A program made the position numbers and the translations under genes. From assembly GCA_028718845.1 (NCBI GenBank), contig JAQULA010000029.1, positions 1 through 12,075 on the forward strand: 12,075 nucleotides of DNA, given 5' to 3'. The stretch is from Candidatus Omnitrophota bacterium. Lineage in GTDB: Bacteria; Omnitrophota; Gorgyraeia; B26-G9. The first letter of the stretch is position 1. Each line of letters starts with the position of its first letter. This document shows positions 6,901 to 12,075 of the stretch, piece by piece. The notes below the pieces were generated by a model, which was not told the DNA's origin, ran no database searches, and worked only from the letters and a program-made list of their open reading frames with translations.

Positions 6901-8417
6901 GATTACCGAAACGAGATAGCCTGATGAATATTATCCGTTTGCATATGGGAATTTTTGATAAAAACGGGATTAGGGAGCAAATCAAAGCCAATTTTCCGGC
7001 ATATTTTAAGGAAAACGACATAGATACGGATGATTTCGATCTTTTGATTTGCGCGTCTTTTCTTGATATGGCCTGGAGACATGAGAAGAATCGTAATTTT
7101 CAAAAGGATATGGAGCGGGTTAAGATGATCTGCCGGGAATGGGAAAATTTTCGGCGTGGCCCATCTATGGCGACGATCTGGCAGGATCTTCTGAATATGG
7201 AAGGATCGCGGATTCAGGAATTAAAGGGTCAGTCGACTCTGAAGGATGCGCTGACTCAAAAAACCCAGGATAAGTTCGAACATACCGAGATGCTGGCACG
7301 TTTCGAGCAAGGCCTGGATGAAAACCGTAATAATCGAACTGAAGCGCGGAATATTGTTGTAAGCAGAAAGGATCCGGCTGTTGCCGGCCTGGATGAGAAG
7401 CGGATTGATCAATTCCTCGATTATTATTACTGTATTCCTCAAAACGAGCTGAAATTACTGCGGTACGCGATTGCTCTGCATGATTTAGGTAATATTTACG
7501 GGAAAGGGGAATTCCCGGAAGGCGGCAGAGAGTTATCGCTGCCGGTACTCAAGGGGCTTGTGAGCCAAGGAAAGATTACGGAGCAGGAATCGAAGGTGAT
7601 CTTAGCCTTGATTTTTCTGCATACCAATTTCAATACACTTCATTTCGGAGAGGTATTGCCGGACGGTATCAGCCAATACCTGGAAAAAGAATCGGTTGAT
7701 AAGGAACTTTATTTCAGGCTTGCGCCGATATTATATATCGCCGATGTCGGCAGTGTGGCAACCGGCAGACTTGCCGATGGACATCTATCAAACGCGCTAT
7801 TCATGTCCAAACAAGAGAATATTTCGGCGTTGATCGATAATTGGTCAAAAGTGCGGTTGGTGTTGGGCTTTTGCGGCAAGGAAAATATTGTCATCGATTT
7901 TTCCAGGATGGCGATGCTGATGGTGCCGGATCATGCGGCGAAAACCCTGAAATATATCCGGGCAAACGGCAAAGCCGATGATCAGGCCTTTTGGAATATG
8001 CTTAAGACGACTTCATTTCGCGGGCATGCGGTCTATATCATGCGTTTTCTAAATGAGTTTTCCCAAGCCGGCGGTGATGCGGAAAACGCGCTGGTTAAAT
8101 TTTTGTATATTCTTTCCCGGCTGCAGGCAGAAGGGGCCGATTTTGATGACGTTTGGTTTACCCCTCCGACTAATGATAAGGAGTTTGCGGCTAAACTGGT
8201 CACGGTATTGAGCCGGGTTAGTATCGGACAGCTGCAGTCCATAGTTTCCGGATCTGAATTAATGGAAAAGATTAAGGAAACTACCGGGATTTCCCTGATC
8301 AAAGATGGCAATACTCTGAAGGTAGATACCGAACATATCGACACAACGGATGTCCTGCCTGCCGGACGCGTAGATTTCAGTAGAAATACGTTGGAACTGA
8401 TCGGAACGGCGATATAG
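3966..8417 (+). CDS. Exported multidomain protein: DUF218 + shikimate-dehydrogenase-like + two HD regions
   Basis: A 1483-residue protein. Residues 1-21 are a signal peptide (VWA before GG). About 112-133 and 145-167 are membrane helices. Residues 203-400 resemble DUF218 (YdcF/SanA/ElyC): ADVLLLCGND, GKILLTGGYGRLT, DSRHTLENFQYA, VAYMQTPHQQLRTKATF. Residues 537-820 resemble shikimate dehydrogenase (AroE): VITRPWKED with Lys609 where AroE has its catalytic Lys, SAID with Asp645, a GAGGAAKEIA nucleotide-binding loop at 672-681, INATGIG at 751-757 and GRSMFIFGMVKF near the end. Residues 893-1040 form an HD domain: His893/His902, His942-Asp943 (LLHDIGK), His963, His993, Asp1034. A second HD-like region has His1172-Asp1173 (ALHDLGN), His1219 and Asp1260; its first metal His is not evident. 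ElyC also pairs two N-terminal helices with DUF218, which would place the rest in the periplasm, an odd site for NAD(P) and HD chemistry. The start is fixed by the signal peptide although the Shine-Dalgarno is weak. The end reads LPAGRVDFSRNTLELIGTAI. The cellular role is unknown. Confidence 0.85.
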   Translation: MKRTIAILLINSFLLLDAVWAGGEQMATPKTADCLSPSIQIDDQALLDSFQSLEERMVTYHWKFIPSEDMIHARKQRLEEEAQKRLEQRVSQPDPVNHSNQKQPIFSDAREMFMGIGLALMAQAIVLLPIATKFLDKMPGVRDGYIAVSFVAAMLGAVMYFIGLLPLDRIGQSLKSWIEKQIALRKMRNLLNAQDVSRKDLHADVLLLCGNDNIETFKEVLRLYKEKKIGKILLTGGYGRLTYSLLIAAQKAGFEVKINDGYPFTVKPGDDLTKLMVPWLSEPVNLEALNNQKNRAEYRKIVSYSESQIINQIMHLLAMQMRITLKDDIECELDSRHTLENFQYALPYLEEFKQTLHKDRLIVAYMQTPHQQLRTKATFNQSKLKQEWQRLGVTGISYTIDWDISNLSQDAIIEQIASEMWRVAIYTAKEDLVPFSGKREGLDTIADNYWQKTLRLMALHSDQTKLKDMLYSLALDVDSFDFEKEVNLRKQLANVGKKNISTSLDELIKWVYADYEFHRVIEDIASREGISLESNPKIALFIGGPHIQGGYYYRLFDDIVRKQLGINIVYLPVAMDKGKRISNKQRAFIKKEMKENRSIIGAVITRPWKEDFLDILDEDATNGCKAVNYIVVNSNTKKVRGSAIDGKAWVDGLNRDLGKEYDFKGKKIVILGAGGAAKEIALELSNKGLAKITFADTAEKQWKQLKDIMYGEAGKDKKIDYDAEFVLSDDPANNAQSEELHKVLKESDIVINATGIGRKDTLGNSSLVGHEELKGKIVSDLISDTETQILTEARRNGAKAAFYGRSMFIFGMVKFMQGWIEQVPGGRVPTDTELYNRIDEWLVAYEKKTISADTFGENENLVGDIRPIESLIQEYIPERLRGLFQAPQRGPFHQEGPVLTYHLQNMLNVLNTIDDFKDILPGRYITLIKDNRDFFVWYILLHDIGKSEMAKENEDGSISYWGHDEKSADIVREYGLASGLPKRDSLMNIIRLHMGIFDKNGIREQIKANFPAYFKENDIDTDDFDLLICASFLDMAWRHEKNRNFQKDMERVKMICREWENFRRGPSMATIWQDLLNMEGSRIQELKGQSTLKDALTQKTQDKFEHTEMLARFEQGLDENRNNRTEARNIVVSRKDPAVAGLDEKRIDQFLDYYYCIPQNELKLLRYAIALHDLGNIYGKGEFPEGGRELSLPVLKGLVSQGKITEQESKVILALIFLHTNFNTLHFGEVLPDGISQYLEKESVDKELYFRLAPILYIADVGSVATGRLADGHLSNALFMSKQENISALIDNWSKVRLVLGFCGKENIVIDFSRMAMLMVPDHAAKTLKYIRANGKADDQAFWNMLKTTSFRGHAVYIMRFLNEFSQAGGDAENALVKFLYILSRLQAEGADFDDVWFTPPTNDKEFAAKLVTVLSRVSIGQLQSIVSGSELMEKIKETTGISLIKDGNTLKVDTEHIDTTDVLPAGRVDFSRNTLELIGTAI

Positions 8418-8810
8418 TTTGTGGCTCGTAAAAAACCGAGGTCCGAGGGACGACCGCTTCACTTCGTTCGCTATGACGAGGGACGAAATAACTGTAAGCG
8501 TATAGCGTATAGCGGTTAGGGAACAACAGAAGCAGAGCACAGACCAGGGACCACGGTCCACAGTAAAAAAGCACGAAGACCGAGGGACGATCGTTCCCCG
8601 CTAGAATGCAGCGGACTCACTAGGACGAGTGACGCAGGAACTAAGGCAAAAGGAAAAAGGTAAAAAGTAAAAGGTAAAAGTAATACCGCCGGTCACAAAG
8701 TCACATGACACAAGTCACAAGTTGCAACACGAAAGACACAATACTCAATACGCAATACGCAATGCAAAATTCGTGCGTATTCGTGTCTGATTTGTGTTGA
8801 TTCGTGCAAG
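8418..8810. repeat. Intergenic spacer with word-like repeats (spacer 3)
   Basis: No gene is visible. In order it holds the gagggacga/tagcg module (8424-8541) and accagggaccacggtccac (about 8543-8561). A diverged gagggacga-like segment follows (8581-8637, with gaccgagggacgatcg at its start), then an aaggtaaaaagtaaaaggta block (8643-8681). The gtcaca block (8692-8736) and caatacgcaatacgcaat words (8737-8765) follow. It ends with cgtgcgtattcgtgtctgat-type words (8772-8808), whose unit ttcgtgt/tttgtgttgat resembles the reverse complement of the aacacagat words in spacer 2. I see no terminator for the preceding gene. Confidence 0.65.
8424..8541 (+). repeat. Dispersed repeat module, copy 2 (gagggacga / tagcg type)
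   Basis: This is the partner of 118-240, in the same orientation and with the same element order, including the 24-base identity at 8475-8498. Its centre (ccgcttcacttcgttcgct) differs from copy 1 (ccgctcactaggttcgct). The two copies lie in spacers on either side of the pair of large genes. Confidence 0.75.
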
Positions 8811-8822
8811 CTATAATTCGGC

Positions 8823-8851
8823 TTGACATGTATTTTGATTTATGTTATAAA
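8823..8851 (+). promoter_or_regulatory. Strong sigma70-type promoter of the sugar ABC operon
   Basis: TTGACA at 8823-8828 is a perfect -35 consensus. Seventeen bases later TATAAA at 8846-8851 matches the -10 consensus at five of six positions. Transcription is expected to start near 8858, about 180 bases before the first structural gene. The promoter sits right after the last word-like repeat, at the point where the sequence loses its repeat character. Confidence 0.75.
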
Positions 8852-8917
8852 AATAGCTCTACAAGTTGGGACAAAAGGTTCTGTTTAATCATGATAATAA
8901 CGAGGAATAATACGCTC

Positions 8918-9022
8918 ATGAAACATATTAGCGCAGGCACGCAGCGCGCGGTTTATATAATAAGGAAGCAGCCGATCAGTTTTTTAACCCATACAATTCT
9001 GTATGGGTTTTTTATGTCCTAA
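8918..9022 (+). CDS. Possible 34-residue leader peptide
   Basis: ATG at 8918 follows GAGGA (8902-8906) by 11 bases. The frame reads MKHISAGTQRAVYIIRKQPI at its start, runs through the whole terminator hairpin, and stops at TAA 9020-9022, just before the RBS of the next gene. Translation across 8986-9013 would stop the terminator from forming, so a ribosome on this frame could couple translation to read-through. No run of regulatory codons is evident and the peptide is not recognised, so chance is a real possibility. Confidence 0.25.
   Translation: MKHISAGTQRAVYIIRKQPISFLTHTILYGFFMS
8986..9013 (+). terminator. Intrinsic terminator inside the operon leader
   Basis: AACCCATAC (8986-8994) pairs perfectly with GTATGGGTT (9001-9009) around a six-base loop. 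The T run at 9008-9013 overlaps the stem end and continues past it. The hairpin also has T residues before it (8980-8985), pairing potentially with nothing useful on the other strand. It lies downstream of the operon promoter and only 25 bases upstream of the start codon, so it would act as an attenuator or end a short RNA. Confidence 0.8.
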
Positions 9023-9038
9023 AAGGGGGAACTATTAC

Positions 9039-10364
9039 ATGCGCCGTATAATCCTGACTATGAGTGTTATTGCCGGATTTTTTGCGGTTATTGCCGGCTG
9101 TGCCGGATGCGGAACCAAGCCGTCGGATTCAGCCGCGGGTAAAAAATCGGCGGTTGTGGTATGGCACTGGATGTCCGACCGGGAGGAAGCGTTCCAGGAG
9201 TTGGCCAAACGCTATGAGGAACAGACCGGTATCGTCGTCGATTTTCAACTGTTCGCGCCTTCGGAAGCCTACAGCAATAAAGTGAGGGCTTCGGCGCAGA
9301 CCAATACTTTGCCGGATATCTACGGCATTCTTGCCGAGACCCGTGATTATGCCAGCTTTATCAAGGCCGGATATGTCGCGGACCTGACCGCGTCCATGCA
9401 GGAAAATGACGGAGCCTGGCAGAATACGTTTTTCAAAAAAGCGCTGACTATGGATACGTTCGTGGAAGGCAACCAGTTCGAGGTAAAACCCGGTATCTAC
9501 GGAGTGCCGATCGATGTTACCAATATCCAGTTTTTATATAATAAAGACTTGTTTGCCAAGGCCGGACTTGATCCGGAGAAACCGCCGCAAACGTTTGCCG
9601 AGTTTATCGAAGCCGGGAAAAAGCTGAAAGCGAAAAACATTCAGGGCCTGGTCAGCGGCTGGGGAGAAATCTGGATGATCAACTGCCTGGCGGATAATTT
9701 CGCCTGGAATGTTATGGGCAAGGATAAAGTTTTGGCTACGATCAAGGGCGATGTGGCGTATACCGATCCGGATTGGATAAAGGTGTTCGTTTTGTTTAAA
9801 GAAATGGGAGAATCCGGGGTGTTGGCCAGCGGCATGATAACCATGGTCAACAAAAACGCGGAACAGACTTTTGCCAATCAGCGCGCCGCTATGGCATTTA
9901 ACGGGTCCTGGTGCGTTAATGTTTATAAAGGAATGAATCCGGACCTGAATTACGGTACCTTTTTACCGCCGCAGGTTTCCAAAAATAATCCGGTGGTTTT
10001 ATGGGGCGGGGCCGGGTCAAGTTTCAAGGTTAACGCGAGTTCGCCGAGGAAAGAACAGGCGATCGCTTTTCTGAAATGGCTGACTGCCGCGGAACAGCAG
10101 GCGTTTTTGGCCAAAGAAACCTCGAATCTTCCGGCGAATAAGGATAGTTTGCTGAATATCCCGCCGGTATTGCGGCAGTTTGCCGACGCCATGCAGTACG
10201 CGGTACATCCCAGTCAGCTTCCTTATAATGAGTACCCCCGGGTTGTGGAAGCCATGGGCAAGGGGATTCAGTTGATCATTATCGGCCAAAAGTCCCCGGT
10301 GGAGCTGGCCAAGGAATTGGCTTCGCTGAAATCGGAAGAATTAAAGAGAGCGCAAAAACAATGA
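9039..10364 (+). CDS. Carbohydrate ABC transporter solute-binding lipoprotein (family 1)
   Basis: A 441-residue substrate-capturing lipoprotein of a sugar importer, MalE/UgpB-like. The lipobox V17-I18-A19-G20 precedes Cys21 after a short basic start (MRR) and a hydrophobic helix, so it should be lipidated and held in the membrane. Family features follow in order: VVVWHWMSDREEAFQELAKR (strand-helix opening, about 37-56), LPDIYGI, YGVPIDVTNIQFLYNKDLFA, FANQRAAMAFNGSW and AIAFLKWL. The length is usual for the family. An in-frame ATG at 9003 is rejected because it lies inside the terminator; ATG 9039 has AAGGGGGA eight bases upstream and begins the signal peptide. The TGA stop overlaps the next ATG (ATGA), so the genes are translationally coupled. 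The sugar cannot be predicted from sequence alone. Confidence 0.93.
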   Translation: MRRIILTMSVIAGFFAVIAGCAGCGTKPSDSAAGKKSAVVVWHWMSDREEAFQELAKRYEEQTGIVVDFQLFAPSEAYSNKVRASAQTNTLPDIYGILAETRDYASFIKAGYVADLTASMQENDGAWQNTFFKKALTMDTFVEGNQFEVKPGIYGVPIDVTNIQFLYNKDLFAKAGLDPEKPPQTFAEFIEAGKKLKAKNIQGLVSGWGEIWMINCLADNFAWNVMGKDKVLATIKGDVAYTDPDWIKVFVLFKEMGESGVLASGMITMVNKNAEQTFANQRAAMAFNGSWCVNVYKGMNPDLNYGTFLPPQVSKNNPVVLWGGAGSSFKVNASSPRKEQAIAFLKWLTAAEQQAFLAKETSNLPANKDSLLNIPPVLRQFADAMQYAVHPSQLPYNEYPRVVEAMGKGIQLIIIGQKSPVELAKELASLKSEELKRAQKQ

Positions 10365-11257
10365 AAATGAACCTTAATTTAAATATAATTAAGGACTACG
10401 CCACGAGTTATTTGTTTATTCTTCCGGCCCTGGTTATTTTTTTGGTGTTCGGCTTATATCCGTTTATCCAGGTATTCTGGCTGAGTGTGCATAGCTGGGA
10501 CGGGATTTCGCTGGCTAAAGATTTTGTCGGGATGCGTAATTTTGTCGAAGTATTTCAGGATCGGTACTGGTGGCAGGGGATGTGGCATGCCGGGTACATC
10601 GCGGTCCTGGCTTTGACTTTCCAGAACGCGGTGGCATTGATCCTGGCGCTGCTGGTCGATAAGGGTATCCGCGGCGGCAATGCTTTCCGGGTTATTTTTT
10701 ATTTGCCGCCGGTATTGTCCGGGATTGTGGTCGGGCTTATCTGGAGCTGGATCTATGACGGAAACTATGGACTGCTGAATAATGTCCTGACGCATATGGG
10801 GCTGGGGAATCTGGCGCGGGCCTGGTTATCCGATCCGAAAACCGCGTTGATCTGCGTGGGTATTATTCATATGTGGAAAGGGTTCGGCTGGGGGTTTGTT
10901 ATCCTGCTGGCCGGGTTGCAGGGGATTCCGCGGGAATTGTACGAGGCCGCGGATGTCGACGGAGCCGGTTCCTGGCATAAATTCGTGCATGTGACTATTC
11001 CGATGATGATCCCGGTATTCGTGCTGGTGATAATTCTGACGATATTGGGGACAATGCAGATTTTCGATATTATCGCGTCTACTACCAATGGCGGGCCCGG
11101 TTACGAGACCGAGGTGCCGGTGACCCGGATCCTGGCTTCGATGCTGGGGCTGTCCCGCTTTGGCTATGCCTGTGCCCAGGCAGTGGTGTTTGGAGTGATC
11201 CTGTTGGTTATCTCCATGATCCAGTTAAAAATTTCAAAATCAATGAAGCAGGCCTAA
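10361..11257 (+). CDS. Carbohydrate ABC transporter permease, MalF/UgpA type
   Basis: A 298-residue inner-membrane channel subunit with about six helices: roughly 16-38, 76-98, 108-131, 161-184, 216-236 and 268-290. The EAA loop that docks to the ATPase is clear: E195-A196-A197, D200-G201, then I213-P214 in the sequence YEAADVDGAGSWHKF...VTIP. The SxNGGPG-like loop (TTNGGPGYET, 241-250) is also typical of MalF/UgpA-type permeases. It begins within the stop of the binding-protein gene (ATGA overlap); a second in-frame ATG at 10367 is an alternative start. It is followed after one base by the partner permease. Confidence 0.93.
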   Translation: MKMNLNLNIIKDYATSYLFILPALVIFLVFGLYPFIQVFWLSVHSWDGISLAKDFVGMRNFVEVFQDRYWWQGMWHAGYIAVLALTFQNAVALILALLVDKGIRGGNAFRVIFYLPPVLSGIVVGLIWSWIYDGNYGLLNNVLTHMGLGNLARAWLSDPKTALICVGIIHMWKGFGWGFVILLAGLQGIPRELYEAADVDGAGSWHKFVHVTIPMMIPVFVLVIILTILGTMQIFDIIASTTNGGPGYETEVPVTRILASMLGLSRFGYACAQAVVFGVILLVISMIQLKISKSMKQA

Positions 11258-11258
11258 T

Positions 11259-12075
11259 ATGTTGACCGGTACGCAGTATAAGCTCAAGGATATATCGCAA
11301 AAGACCGTGGCGTATGTGATTTTGCTGACGGTGGCCGCGGCCTGTCTTTTTCCGCTGTTATGGATGTTCGGGTCGGCGTTGAAAACCCAGGAAACGATTT
11401 TCAGCGATTTCAGTATTTTCCCGAACAGTCCGCACTGGGAAAATTTCAGGATCGCCTGGACCAAAGCCCACTTCAGCACTTATTTTTTCAACAGCGTGTT
11501 TTATACCGTGATAACCGTGGGCGGACTGGTGATTTTCAGTTCGATGGCCGCGTTCGCGTTTTCCCGGCTGGAATTCCCGTTCAAAAATTTTCTATTTCTG
11601 TTATTTGTCTGCATGATGATGATACCTCTGCCGGGGCAGTTTGTGGCCTTGTATGTACTGTTGACTAAACTGCACCTGGTGAATACGCGTGCCGGGTACA
11701 TCCTGCCGCAGATCGATGCCGGACAGGCTTTGGCTATTTTTCTGCTCAAGACATTCTTTGATAAAATCCCCAAAGACCTGGAAGATTCGGCGCGGATTGA
11801 CGGCTGTAATAAGTGGGGGATTTACCGCCACCTGGCTTTGCCGCTGGCAAAACCGGCCATCGCGGTTGTGGTAATTTTTAACTGTCTGGCCGTGTGGAAT
11901 GAATATCTGCTGGCCATGCTTATTTTTTCCGATAAAAACCTTATGCCTTTGCCTCGCGGTTTGATGGTGTTCCAGGGGACCCATCTGACCGAATATGCCT
12001 TACTTATGGCCGGGGTATCCATCACCGTGATTCCGATAATCTTGGTTTATCTGGTGATGCAAAAATATATCATCA
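11259..12075 (+). CDS. Carbohydrate ABC transporter permease, MalG/UgpE type (3' end cut by window)
   Basis: This is the second channel subunit. Its 272 codons are visible and no stop is reached, so it runs off the right edge; family members are usually about 275-280 residues, so only a few codons are missing. Hydrophobic helices lie near 17-39, 76-99, 108-135, 152-165, 198-222 and 247-269. The EAA-type loop reads LEDSARIDGCNKWGIYRHLA then LPLAKPA (174-200), with D181-G182 and L194-P195. WNEYLLAMLI and PLPRGL are typical of MalG/UgpE proteins. ATG 11259 is one base after the previous stop and AGG (11250-11252) precedes it by six bases. No ATPase gene is seen before the edge; it may follow or be shared from elsewhere, as with MsmX-type ATPases. 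Confidence 0.92.
   Translation, partial: MLTGTQYKLKDISQKTVAYVILLTVAAACLFPLLWMFGSALKTQETIFSDFSIFPNSPHWENFRIAWTKAHFSTYFFNSVFYTVITVGGLVIFSSMAAFAFSRLEFPFKNFLFLLFVCMMMIPLPGQFVALYVLLTKLHLVNTRAGYILPQIDAGQALAIFLLKTFFDKIPKDLEDSARIDGCNKWGIYRHLALPLAKPAIAVVVIFNCLAVWNEYLLAMLIFSDKNLMPLPRGLMVFQGTHLTEYALLMAGVSITVIPIILVYLVMQKYII

Larger units (their letters stand above)
8858..9038 (+). promoter_or_regulatory. Transcribed 5' leader, candidate attenuator
   Basis: The leader between the promoter and the solute-binding-protein gene is about 180 bases long and ends in an intrinsic terminator (8986-9013), then the RBS. Upstream of the terminator there is a short possible hairpin, cgct at 8913-8916 with agcg at 8930-8933, and a gcgcgc-rich patch at 8944-8950. 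I do not recognise a known riboswitch class. A leader terminator implies conditional read-through; alternatively the transcript is a separate small RNA ending at the hairpin. Start and function are predicted only. Confidence 0.5.

Noticed and set aside
8804..8917. N-terminal extension of the leader frame, giving a 72-residue frame from 8804
   Set aside because: Its start lies upstream of the strong promoter at 8823-8851 and has no RBS; only the part from 8918 is even plausible as a leader peptide.
8962..8973. AAGGAAGCAGCC, identical to the 3' half of the bacterial SRP RNA apical core
   Set aside because: The required 5' partner (GGTCAGGTCC-type strand and GGAA tetraloop) is missing just upstream and no long rod-like pairing surrounds it; a chance match is likelier.
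9003..9038. Upstream ATG for the solute-binding protein
   Set aside because: It falls inside the terminator hairpin, lacks an RBS and would put MGFLCPKRGNYY in front of a complete lipoprotein signal peptide.

Overview
The window looks like a piece of an uncultivated Gram-negative bacterial genome, most likely from Candidatus Omnitrophota (Omnitrophica/OP3) or a related PVC-superphylum lineage. This guess rests on two things: very large exported proteins that share a stereotyped N-terminal leader, and intergenic DNA built from degenerate 'word-like' repeats (gagggacga, caatacgcaatac, gtcacaa, ggtaaaag, tagcgtatagcg). It is recollection plus inference and was not tested by a search.

Layout, all on the + strand. 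Bases 2-58 carry the last 18 codons of an upstream gene. Bases 59-617 are a repeat-filled spacer with one possible sigma70-type promoter. Bases 618-3674 encode a 1018-residue exported HEAT/PBS-lyase-type repeat protein. A second repeat-filled spacer (3675-3965) precedes a 1483-residue multidomain protein (3966-8417): signal peptide, two membrane segments, a DUF218 (YdcF/SanA/ElyC-like) domain, a shikimate-dehydrogenase-like domain and two HD-type phosphohydrolase regions. A third repeat-filled spacer (8418 to about 8810) ends at a strong promoter (8823-8851). Its roughly 180-nt leader contains a perfect-stem intrinsic terminator (8986-9013) immediately before the RBS of a carbohydrate ABC-importer operon. 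That operon encodes a solute-binding lipoprotein (9039-10364), a MalF/UgpA-type permease (10361-11257) and a MalG/UgpE-type permease (11259 to the window end, lacking only its last few codons). No ATPase gene is in the window.

The two large proteins have different bodies but the same ends. They share 15 identical residues in the signal peptide (LINSFLLLDAVWAGG), and over the aligned 40 bases all seven nucleotide differences are synonymous. A weaker LSxP-QI-Q--SF motif follows the leader, and both proteins end LP[SA]G...L[VI]G[QT]AI. This suggests a dedicated sorting or processing signature, and it is the best candidate here for an undescribed system. The second gene's domain fusion, with nominally cytosolic enzyme domains behind an export signal, is the next most unusual item.

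The sugar-transport operon looks conventional and more GC-rich. It appears functionally separate from the two large genes. Its leader terminator suggests control by attenuation.
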